Source: Pseudomonadota bacterium (GTDB lineage: Bacteria; Pseudomonadota; Alphaproteobacteria; Sphingomonadales; Sphingomonadaceae). From it: a stretch of DNA of 8,636 bases. The translations under genes and the position numbers were made by a program. The notes below the pieces were generated by a model. It was not told where the DNA came from, did no database searches, and was given only the letters and a program-made list of their open reading frames with translations. The stretch is taken from NCBI GenBank assembly GCA_023423775.1, contig JAFAEZ010000098.1, positions 1-8,636 of the forward strand, written 5' to 3'. Shown here in pieces: positions 1 through 5,785 of this stretch (the stretch's first letter is position 1; every line of letters starts with the position of its first letter).

Positions 1-73
1 CGCCACAGCCGCCGAGCGCAAGCGCCACGACGCACACGGACAGGATCAGCGTCTTCCTGGAACCCGCCTTCAT
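1..73 (-). CDS. Lipoprotein signal peptide, gene truncated at left edge
   Basis: Only the first 24 codons lie in the window; the gene continues off the left edge. The minus-strand ATG is at 73-71. Translation begins MKAGSRKTLI, followed by a hydrophobic stretch rich in Val, Ala and Leu and ending in LALGGCG. This is a typical type II signal peptide: basic n-region, hydrophobic core, and a lipobox-like LGGC with the acceptor Cys at about residue 23. The product is therefore probably exported and lipid-anchored. A purine-rich AGAGGGG (minus sense) lies about 7 bases upstream of the ATG and fits a ribosome binding site. Nothing can be said about function because the mature domain is outside the window. 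The gene is divergent from the nucleotidase at 179. Confidence 0.7.
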   Translation of the reverse strand, partial: MKAGSRKTLILSVCVVALALGGCG

Positions 74-178
74 ACACAGCCCCTCTAAGTCTTTGCGATA
101 ACGTATAAATCTCAACGCCCGCTAAACCCATCATGCTTTCATTTTGCTGAAGAACCCTTACCGGGTTAGGGGCAACCC
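74..178. promoter_or_regulatory. Divergent intergenic region, candidate promoters
   Basis: These 105 bases separate the minus-strand lipoprotein from the plus-strand nucleotidase-dapD unit, so both should be transcribed outward from here. The segment is AT-richer than the flanking genes and contains TATAAAT at 104-110. On the minus strand, TTGAGA (forward tctcaa, 110-115) resembles a -35 box, but no good -10 sits 16-18 bases downstream. No promoter can be fixed by eye. Confidence 0.4.
153..178 (+). promoter_or_regulatory. Overlapping short inverted repeats at the nucleotidase start
   Basis: Three segments can pair in two exclusive ways. AACCC (153-157) is complementary to GGGTT (163-167), and the same GGGTT is complementary to AACCC (174-178), which touches the ATG at 179. 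The second hairpin would put AGGGG (168-172), the likely ribosome binding site, in its loop. Each stem is only 5 bp, so this may be chance. Confidence 0.25.
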
Positions 179-850
179 ATGCTCCCCGCCTTGCGCCACA
201 TCGATTGCTGGATCTTCGATCTCGACAACAGCCTCTATCCGGCCTCGGCCAATCTGTTCGAGCTGATCGACATCCGCATGGGTGCGTTCATCGAGCGTCT
301 GCTCGGCGTCGATCCGGTCGAGGCGCGGCGCGTCCAGAAACATTATTTCCACGAACACGGCACGACCCTGGCCGGGCTGATGGCGGCCAACGGCGTCGAT
401 CCGCACGATTTCCTCGCCTATGTCCACGATATCGATCTCGCCCGCATCTCGGCCGATCCGGACGTGGCGGCGGCGCTGGCGCGGCTGCCCGGGCGGCGCA
501 TGATCTTCACCAATGGCGACGTCGATTATGCCGGCCGGGTGCTGGACAAGCTCGGCCTCGGCGGCCTGTTCGACGAAATCCACGACATCCATGCGATGGA
601 TTATGTGCCCAAGCCCAATCCCGCTTCCTACGAAGCGATGTGCGCGCTTTACGGCATCGATGCGTCGCGCGCCTTGTTCGTCGAGGACATGGCTCGCAAC
701 CTCGCGCCGGCGAAGGCGCTTGGCATGACCACCGTATGGATCGACAACGGGTCCGAACGCGGCGATTACGGCGCCGACCCGGCTTTTATCGATTACCGCA
801 TCACCGATATCGGCGCCTGGCTGACCGAGATACTAGGGGAAGAGCAATGA
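179..850 (+). CDS. Pyrimidine 5'-nucleotidase, HAD superfamily
   Basis: A 223-residue HAD phosphohydrolase of the pyrimidine 5'-nucleotidase (SDT1/YjjG-like) branch, expected to hydrolyse pyrimidine nucleoside monophosphates in the cytoplasm with Mg2+. All four HAD motifs are visible: motif I FDLDNSLYP with nucleophile Asp14 and general acid Asp16, motif II IFTNGD (Thr111-Asn112), motif III Lys145 in VPKPNP, and motif IV FVEDMARN (Glu169-Asp170). A helical cap lies at about residues 22-95. Motif I has Ser18 where DNTLYP is usual, a conservative change. The ATG at 179 follows AGGGG at good spacing. Its stop overlaps the dapD start (ATGA, 847-850), implying cotranscription and translational coupling. 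A nucleotidase of this type next to dapD recurs in alphaproteobacteria. The family is clear; the exact substrate is not. Confidence 0.9.
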   Translation: MLPALRHIDCWIFDLDNSLYPASANLFELIDIRMGAFIERLLGVDPVEARRVQKHYFHEHGTTLAGLMAANGVDPHDFLAYVHDIDLARISADPDVAAALARLPGRRMIFTNGDVDYAGRVLDKLGLGGLFDEIHDIHAMDYVPKPNPASYEAMCALYGIDASRALFVEDMARNLAPAKALGMTTVWIDNGSERGDYGADPAFIDYRITDIGAWLTEILGEEQ

Positions 851-1674
851 CCGACGACCTTCGCGCCACCATCGAGCAGGCCTGGGAAGAGCGGGAATCG
901 ATCGGCCCCGACACCAAGGGTCCGGTGCGCCAGGCCGTGGACGCCGCCCTCGCTGCGCTCGATTCCGGTGCGGCGCGCGTTGCCGAAAAGGGCGTCGACG
1001 GCTGGAGCGTCAACCAGTGGCTGAAAAAAGCCGTCCTCCTCTCCTTCCGGCTCAATCCGATGGAGACGATCTCCGGCGCGCCGGGCGCAGCCCATTGGTG
1101 GGACAAGGTGCCGTCCAAGTTCAGCGGCTGGGACGCGAGCCATTTCCAGGCCGCCGGGTTCCGCGCGGTGCCGGGCGCGATCGTCCGCCGCGGCGCCTTC
1201 GTCGGCAAGGGCGCGGTGCTGATGCCGAGCTTCGTCAATATCGGTGCTTATGTCGGCGAGGGCACGATGGTCGATACTTGGGCCACCGTCGGGAGCTGCG
1301 CCCAGATCGGCGCCAGCGTCCATATTTCCGGCGGCGCCGGCATCGGCGGCGTGCTCGAGCCCCTGCAAGCGGGGCCGGTGATCATCGAGGACAATTGTTT
1401 CATCGGCGCGCGTTCCGAAGTCGCCGAAGGCGTGGTCGTGGAGGAAGGCGCCGTGCTCTCGATGGGCGTGTTCCTCGGCGCCTCGACCAAGATCGTCGAC
1501 CGCGCGAGCGGCGAAATCTTCGTCGGCCGCGTGCCGGCTTATTCGGTCGTCGTGCCGGGCGCGCTGCCGTCGAAGGACGGCACCGGTCCCAGCCTGGCCT
1601 GCGCGGTCATCGTCAAGCGCGTCGATGCCCAGACTCGCTCCAAGACCAGCATCAACGAACTGCTGCGCGACTGA
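847..1674 (+). CDS. dapD: 2,3,4,5-tetrahydropyridine-2,6-dicarboxylate N-succinyltransferase
   Basis: A 275-residue protein, full length for DapD (E. coli 274). It transfers succinyl from succinyl-CoA to tetrahydrodipicolinate in the succinylase branch of diaminopimelate/lysine synthesis, acting as a cytoplasmic trimer. The N-terminal helical domain includes WLKKAVLLSFRLN (about 58-70). A left-handed beta-helix of hexapeptide repeats spans about 107-220, with VNIGAYVGEGTMVDTWATVG, SGGAGIGGVLEP (161-172) and IEDNCFIGARSEV (180-192). The C-terminus has LPSKDG and ends INELLRD. These blocks match E. coli DapD as I remember it nearly residue for residue. The ATG at 847 is chosen because AGGGGA sits 6 bases upstream and the N-terminus matches the family. 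The frame stays open upstream to 205, but that part is a shadow of the nucleotidase. dapE does not follow. Confidence 0.97.
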   Translation: MTDDLRATIEQAWEERESIGPDTKGPVRQAVDAALAALDSGAARVAEKGVDGWSVNQWLKKAVLLSFRLNPMETISGAPGAAHWWDKVPSKFSGWDASHFQAAGFRAVPGAIVRRGAFVGKGAVLMPSFVNIGAYVGEGTMVDTWATVGSCAQIGASVHISGGAGIGGVLEPLQAGPVIIEDNCFIGARSEVAEGVVVEEGAVLSMGVFLGASTKIVDRASGEIFVGRVPAYSVVVPGALPSKDGTGPSLACAVIVKRVDAQTRSKTSINELLRD

Positions 1675-1675
1675 C

Positions 1676-1692
1676 GATAAAGCCCGCTTATC
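1676..1692 (+). terminator. Weak stem-loop after dapD
   Basis: GATAA (1676-1680) pairs with TTATC (1688-1692), starting two bases after the dapD stop. A further G-C pair is possible with one bulged A. Only GTTTG follows at 1694-1698, so there is no proper T-tract. It could be a weak terminator or mRNA 3'-end stem separating dapD from the permease gene. Confidence 0.3.
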
Positions 1693-1747
1693 AGTTTGAC
1701 CGCAGGTTTCGTGAGGCGGCGGCGGTGAAAGCCGTTAAGGGGCGGGC

Positions 1748-2668
1748 ATGGCCATGACGGGACAGATGAGCGGGCGGGACTGGGCGATATTGCTCGCTCT
1801 GTCGGTGCTGTGGGGCGGGTCCTTCTTCTTCATCGGCGTCGCCGTTCACTCGGTCCATCCGCTCACCCTGGTGCTACTCCGCGTCTCCATGGCGGCCGGC
1901 GCCCTGTGGCTGTTCCTGTGGGCGCGTGGACAGAGGCTGCCCATGCCGCCGGGCGCGCTGCCAGCCTTCGCGATCCTCGCCTTGCTCAACAATGTCCTGC
2001 CGTTCGTGCTGTTCGCCTGGGCGCAGCGCCATATCCCGAGCGGCCTCGCCTCGATCCTCAATGCGACCACGCCGATCTGGGGCGTGATCGTCGCCCATCT
2101 CTTCACGCGCGACGAGCGGATGACTCCGGGCAAGGTCGCCGGCGTGCTGCTCGGCTTCGGCGGAGTCGCGGTGATGATCGGACCCGATTTCCTGCGCCAG
2201 GTCGGCACCGCCGTGCTGCCGCAGCTCGCCTGCCTCGGCGCGACTTTGTGCTACGGCCTCGCCGGGGTCTATGGCCGCCGTTTCCGGACCATGGGCATCC
2301 CGCCGGTCGCGGTCTCGACGGGCCAGCTCACCGCTTCGGCGATCATGGTGCTGCCGCTCGTCCTGCTGTTCGAGCCGCCCTGGCTTGCCTCTGCGCCCGC
2401 GCCGGAGGCTTGGGCCGCGCTCGTTGCGCTGGCGCTTGCCTGCACCGCGCTCGCGTACATCCTCTATTTCCAGCTGCTTGCCTCGGCCGGTGCGACCAAT
2501 TCCCTGCTGGTCACCTTCCTGATCCCGGTGACCGCGATCCTGCTCGGGTCGCTGGTGCTCGGCGAGGTGCTGGAGCCGCGCCATTTCGGCGGGATGGCGC
2601 TGATCGGCGCTGGCCTCGCCGCGATCGACGGGCGCCTGCTGCGACGGCTGGTGCCCGCCCGGGCCTGA
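1748..2668 (+). CDS. EamA-family (DMT superfamily) membrane permease
   Basis: A 306-residue inner-membrane protein with about ten hydrophobic helices (roughly 11-30, 37-58, 72-90, 98-119, 128-145, 157-177, 187-208, 218-240, 248-270, 278-296), the usual size and topology for two EamA repeats. Typical motifs are WGGSFFFIGVAV in helix 1, a conserved Arg in TLVLLRVSMA, SILNATTPIWGVI in helix 4, and FLIPVTAILLGSLVLGE near the end of the second repeat. Members export metabolites or amino acids; substrate cannot be assigned from sequence. ATG 1748 is preferred because AAGGGG (1737-1742) is 5 bases upstream; ATG 1754 and ATG 1766 are in frame but spaced worse. It is separated from dapD by 73 bases and converges with the thioredoxin-like gene. 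In some relatives dapE would be expected near this position. Confidence 0.92.
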   Translation: MAMTGQMSGRDWAILLALSVLWGGSFFFIGVAVHSVHPLTLVLLRVSMAAGALWLFLWARGQRLPMPPGALPAFAILALLNNVLPFVLFAWAQRHIPSGLASILNATTPIWGVIVAHLFTRDERMTPGKVAGVLLGFGGVAVMIGPDFLRQVGTAVLPQLACLGATLCYGLAGVYGRRFRTMGIPPVAVSTGQLTASAIMVLPLVLLFEPPWLASAPAPEAWAALVALALACTALAYILYFQLLASAGATNSLLVTFLIPVTAILLGSLVLGEVLEPRHFGGMALIGAGLAAIDGRLLRRLVPARA

Positions 2669-2689
2669 TTGCTCCCCCAGCAAATCAGG
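2664..2689. terminator. Stem-loop between convergent genes
   Basis: CCTGATT plus GCT (2664-2673) pairs with AGC plus AATCAGG (2679-2689), giving a 10-bp stem with one bulged A (2682) and a CCCCC loop (2674-2678). The left arm contains the permease stop codon (2666-2668), and the thioredoxin-like gene ends at 2700 on the other strand. The position suggests a bidirectional transcription end or 3'-protective stem. Neither strand has a T-tract after it, so a classic intrinsic terminator is not proven. Confidence 0.5.
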
Positions 2690-2699
2690 TGCGGCGGGC

Positions 2700-3281
2700 T
2701 TAAGCGCCCGAGGCTTCCTCAATCAGCTTGGCGGCATGCTCCTCGTCCCACTCGGCCATGCCGGTCATCCGCCACACTTCCTTCCCGCTGGCGTCGTAGA
2801 GGATCGTGGTCGGAAGCGTGTCGGCCTTGAGCGCGGCCATCAGCCCCATCTCGGCATCGAGATAGGCTTCGAGATTGGCGTAGCCGCCCTTGGCGAAGAA
2901 GGCGTCGACCTTCTCGCGCCCGTCCATGTCCTGGCTGACGGTCAGCACCTGCAGGCCCTTCTCGCGCCCGGCGAGCGCGTCGAGCGTCGGCATCTCGGCA
3001 ATGCACGGCGCGCACCAGGTCGCCCACAGATTGACCAGCAGAGGCTTGCCGCGGAAGTCGGCGAGCGTCGCCGGATTGCCCTCGGGATCGGCGAAGGTGA
3101 CGGCGGGGGCAAGCGTGCCGGCCTTCGAACGGTCAAGCGTGCCGGTCGGCGCCGCTTCCGCGGCCTCGGGAGCGGGCGCCGCGCTGCCTTGCGGCTCTTC
3201 GGGCTTTTGCTTATCGCACGCGGCCATCAGGCCGAAGGCAAGGAGAAGGGCGATTACCCGCAAAGGAAACTCCAACAGCAT
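2700..3281 (-). CDS. TlpA-family thiol-disulfide oxidoreductase, lipoprotein
   Basis: A 193-residue protein from the ATG at 3281, predicted to be a membrane-anchored periplasmic thioredoxin. A hydrophobic signal (LRVIALLLAFGLMAAC) has a lipobox-like end with acceptor Cys22. A Pro/Ala/Glu-rich linker follows (about 25-55), then a thioredoxin fold with VNLWATWCAPC (redox CAPC, Cys90 and Cys93) and cis-Pro157 in TLPTT. Relatives keep periplasmic cysteines reduced, for example in cytochrome c maturation; the partner here is unknown. Start choice is uncertain. The ATG shares CATG with the argH start and has no close Shine-Dalgarno. A TTG at 3263 has GGAG 6 bases upstream (forward 3270-3273) and would give MRVIALLL, a standard lipoprotein start of 187 residues. 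A tlpA-like gene divergent from argH is common in alphaproteobacteria. Confidence 0.9.
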   Translation of the reverse strand: MLLEFPLRVIALLLAFGLMAACDKQKPEEPQGSAAPAPEAAEAAPTGTLDRSKAGTLAPAVTFADPEGNPATLADFRGKPLLVNLWATWCAPCIAEMPTLDALAGREKGLQVLTVSQDMDGREKVDAFFAKGGYANLEAYLDAEMGLMAALKADTLPTTILYDASGKEVWRMTGMAEWDEEHAAKLIEEASGA

Positions 3282-4653
3282 GTGGGGCGGCCGGTTCGCC
3301 GAAGGCCCCTCCGCGCTGATGCGGGAGATAAATGCCTCGATCGGCTTCGACAAGCGCCTGTGGCGCCAGGACATAGCCGCGTCCAAGGCCCATGTCGCCA
3401 TGCTCGGCGCGCAGGGCGTGGTTTCGTCTGAGGACGCAGCAGCCATTTCCGGCGGACTCGATGCGATCGCCGCCGAATATGAAGCGGACGGCGTGCCCGA
3501 GGACCAGGCGCTCGAAGATATCCACATGCATGTCGAGCACCGACTGGCAGAACTGATCGGCCCGGCGGCCGGGCGCCTCCATACCGGGCGCTCGCGCAAC
3601 GATCAGGTCGCCACCGACTTCCGCTTGTGGGTCCGCGATTCGATCGACGAGGTGCTCGAGGCGCTGACGGCGTTGCAGCGTGCGCTCGTCGCCCGCGCCG
3701 AGGAGCATGCCGAGACGATCATGCCGGGCTTCACCCATCTCCAGGTGGCGCAGCCGGTGACGCTCGGCCACCATCTGATGGCTTATTACGAGATGGTCCG
3801 CCGCGATGTCTCGCGCTTCGCCGACGCGCGCGTCCGGCTCGATCAATCGCCGCTCGGCGCTGCGGCACTGGCCGGCACCAGCTTTCCGCTCGACCGCCAT
3901 GCGACCGCCGCGGCGCTCGGTTTCTCCGGGCCGACCGCAAACTCGCTGGACTCGGTGTCGGACCGCGATTTTGCGCTCGATTACCTGATGGCGGCGACCC
4001 AGTGCAGCCTCCATCTGTCGCGTCTCGCCGAGGAATTCATCATCTGGGCGAGCCAGCCCTACGGCTTCGTCTCGCTCCCCGACGCTTATTCGACCGGCTC
4101 GTCGATCATGCCGCAGAAGCGCAACCCCGACGCCGCCGAGCTGGTGCGTGGCCATTCGGGCCGCATCGCCGGCGCGATGAACGCTTTGGTGATGACGATG
4201 AAGGGGCTGCCGCTCGCTTATTCGAAGGACATGCAGGACGATAAGCCGCCGGTGTTCGAGGCGCATGACCTGCTCGGCCTGTCGATCGCGGCGATGACCG
4301 GCATGGTCGAGACCACGCGCTTCAATCCGGAGCGCATGCGCGCGGCCGCCGCCGCCGGCCATTCGACCGCCACCGACCTTGCCGACTGGCTGGTGCGTGT
4401 CGCCGGCGTGCCGTTTCGCGAGGCGCACCACATTACCGGCCGCGCCGTCCGCCATGCCGACGAGCAGGGTAAGGCTCTCTGGGACCTCACTCTCGAAGAC
4501 CTGCGCGGCATCGACGCCCGGATCGACGCGTCGGTTTTCGATGTCCTCTCGGTCGAAGCCTCGGTAAGAAGCCGTGTGAGCCATGGCGGCACCGCGCCGC
4601 AAGCGGTGCGCGCCCGCATCGCCGAGGCGAAGACGGCGTTGGGGATCGGATGA
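3280..4653 (+). CDS. argH: Argininosuccinate lyase
   Basis: A 457-residue member of the fumarase/aspartase superfamily that splits argininosuccinate into arginine and fumarate, the last step of arginine synthesis; active as a cytoplasmic homotetramer. The N-terminus MWGGRF is the family hallmark. Further motifs are HTGRSRNDQVATD (101-113), GFTHLQVAQP with catalytic His153, and the signature GSSIMPQKRNPDAAE (273-287) with catalytic Ser at about 275 on the mobile loop. C-terminal conserved features include YSKDMQDDKPP and FREAHH. Length is normal. The ATG at 3280 directly precedes WGGRF, so the start is secure although the nearest purine-rich segment (AAGGAAA, 3263-3269) is about 10-12 bases away. 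The promoter must lie inside the divergent thioredoxin-like gene. Its stop overlaps the next start (ATGA, 4650-4653). lysA, the frequent downstream partner in alphaproteobacteria, is not present. Confidence 0.97.
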   Translation: MWGGRFAEGPSALMREINASIGFDKRLWRQDIAASKAHVAMLGAQGVVSSEDAAAISGGLDAIAAEYEADGVPEDQALEDIHMHVEHRLAELIGPAAGRLHTGRSRNDQVATDFRLWVRDSIDEVLEALTALQRALVARAEEHAETIMPGFTHLQVAQPVTLGHHLMAYYEMVRRDVSRFADARVRLDQSPLGAAALAGTSFPLDRHATAAALGFSGPTANSLDSVSDRDFALDYLMAATQCSLHLSRLAEEFIIWASQPYGFVSLPDAYSTGSSIMPQKRNPDAAELVRGHSGRIAGAMNALVMTMKGLPLAYSKDMQDDKPPVFEAHDLLGLSIAAMTGMVETTRFNPERMRAAAAAGHSTATDLADWLVRVAGVPFREAHHITGRAVRHADEQGKALWDLTLEDLRGIDARIDASVFDVLSVEASVRSRVSHGGTAPQAVRARIAEAKTALGIG

Positions 4654-4886
4654 TGAGACTGCTGGGCCTTGCCGCGTTGCTTCTGCTGACCGCTTGTGGG
4701 GGGCGCGAGGCGCTCCGGCCCGCGCCGGGCGAGACAATGCCGGTCGCGCCGGCGATGGCGAGCCGCGCTCCAACCACCGAGGAACTTCTGACGGCGCCGC
4801 CCATTGCACGCCCTGAGCGGGTGGACGAGCCTCTCCGTCGATCGGAGCCGCGCGAGGACGACCGTTTCGACCTTCCACCGCAGTGA
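4650..4886 (+). CDS. Small LptM-like lipoprotein
   Basis: A 78-residue lipoprotein overlapping the argH stop by ATGA. The signal peptide LLGLAALLLLTAC ends in lipobox LTAC with acceptor Cys16. After it, CGGREALRPAPG resembles the C-G-x-K/R-x-x-L-x-x-P pattern of LptM (YifL), a short outer-membrane lipoprotein that E. coli work links to maturation of the LptD LPS translocon. The rest is proline- and charge-rich and probably disordered, ending in RREDD-type acidic and basic residues and DLPPQ. A second ATG at 4653 could also serve as the start. A short lipoprotein between argH and lysA is common in alphaproteobacteria, and this is the same gene by position. The LptM function is inferred from a very short motif and should be held loosely. 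Confidence 0.75.
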   Translation: MMRLLGLAALLLLTACGGREALRPAPGETMPVAPAMASRAPTTEELLTAPPIARPERVDEPLRRSEPREDDRFDLPPQ

Positions 4887-4923
4887 CGGCGCCGCCGCCG
4901 CTGCTTCTACATCAGGGCCAAAA

Positions 4924-5784
4924 ATGAAACCTGTTCGCAAGGCAGTGTTCCCGGTCGCCGGTCTCGGCACCCGCTTCCTCCCCGCCACCAAGGCGATCCC
5001 GAAGGAGATGCTGACGATCGTCGATCGGCCGCTGATCCAATATGCGGTCGACGAGGCCCGGGAGGCCGGGATCGAGCAGATGATCTTCGTCACCGGGCGC
5101 GGCAAGGCCGAGCTCGACGACTATTTCGACATGGCGTTCGAGCTCGAAACGACGATGACCAGCCGCGGCAAGTCGCTCGAGCCGCTCGCGTCGAGCCGGC
5201 TGCCGGCCGGCGCGCTCGCCTCGGTCCGCCAGCAGGAGCCACTCGGCCTCGGACATGCCGTCTGGTGCGCGCGTCACCTGGTCGGCGACGAGCCGTTCGC
5301 GGTGCTGCTTCCCGACGACCTGATGTGGGGCAATCCCGGCTGCCTGCGTCAGATGATGGAGGCCTATGATCAGGTCGGCGGCAACATCATCTGCGCGCAG
5401 GAAGTGGCACGCGAAAAGACGGCGAGCTACGGCATCATCACGCCAGGCGAGCGCAACGGCCCGCTCACCGAAGTGAAGGGCCTGGTCGAGAAGCCGAAGC
5501 CGGAGGACGCGCCGTCGACGCTCGGCGTGGTCGGCCGCTACATTCTCCAGCCCGAGGTGATGCGCGTGCTCGAGCGTCAGGAGAAGGGTGCCGGCGGCGA
5601 GATCCAGCTCACCGACGCCATGGCGGCGATGATCGGCGACCAGCCCTTCCACGGCGTCACCTTCGAAGGCACGCGCTACGATTGCGGCGACAAGGCCGGC
5701 TTCATCACCGCCAATATCGCGCTCGCCCTCGAACGCGACGACCTCGCGCCCACCGTGCGCGCCTTCATGAAAGACCTTTGCTGA
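4924..5784 (+). CDS. galU: UTP--glucose-1-phosphate uridylyltransferase
   Basis: A 286-residue nucleotidyltransferase making UDP-glucose from UTP and glucose-1-phosphate, a precursor for exopolysaccharide, glycolipid and osmoregulated glucans; cytoplasmic. The Rossmann-like nucleotide-binding start is AVFPVAGLGTRFLPATKAIPKEML (7-30, the GLGTRFLPATK nucleotide-binding loop). Other GalU blocks are EPLGLGHAVWCA (105-116), LLPDDLM (128-134, metal/UDP-glucose Asp), SYGIITPG (168-175), VEKP (188-191), GGEIQLTDAM (224-233) and YDCGDKAGF (252-260). Length is slightly under the 290-300 of many homologues but complete. ATG 4924 is chosen because AGGG (4914-4917) lies 6 bases upstream and the N-terminus matches the family; the frame is open further upstream but that part overlaps the lipoprotein. 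The transporter gene begins one base after the stop. Confidence 0.96.
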   Translation: MKPVRKAVFPVAGLGTRFLPATKAIPKEMLTIVDRPLIQYAVDEAREAGIEQMIFVTGRGKAELDDYFDMAFELETTMTSRGKSLEPLASSRLPAGALASVRQQEPLGLGHAVWCARHLVGDEPFAVLLPDDLMWGNPGCLRQMMEAYDQVGGNIICAQEVAREKTASYGIITPGERNGPLTEVKGLVEKPKPEDAPSTLGVVGRYILQPEVMRVLERQEKGAGGEIQLTDAMAAMIGDQPFHGVTFEGTRYDCGDKAGFITANIALALERDDLAPTVRAFMKDLC

Positions 5785-5785
5785 C

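Noticed and set aside
205..846. Long in-frame extension upstream of dapD
   Set aside because: It lies in another frame of the nucleotidase gene, its product is Arg/Pro-rich low-complexity sequence, and dapD has a good ribosome binding site and a family-matching N-terminus at 847.
1696..1701. TTGACC as a -35 box for the EamA permease
   Set aside because: No TATAAT-like sequence occurs 16-18 bases downstream, where the sequence is GGCGGC-rich.
1017..1757. 246-codon plus-strand frame inside dapD
   Set aside because: It is a frame-shifted shadow of dapD made of Arg/Gly-rich sequence with no recognisable motif.
2890..3279. In-frame extension upstream of argH
   Set aside because: It is antisense to the TlpA-like gene, and ArgH proteins begin at MWGGRF, which is at 3280.
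3211..4878. A 555-codon open frame on the minus strand covering argH
   Set aside because: It is antisense to a full-length, clearly recognised argH. Its product is rich in Arg, Gly, Ala and His with no domain pattern, which is typical of antisense frames in GC-rich genes.
4804..4923. In-frame extension upstream of galU
   Set aside because: It overlaps the small lipoprotein gene in another frame. GalU homology starts at 4924, which has its own Shine-Dalgarno.
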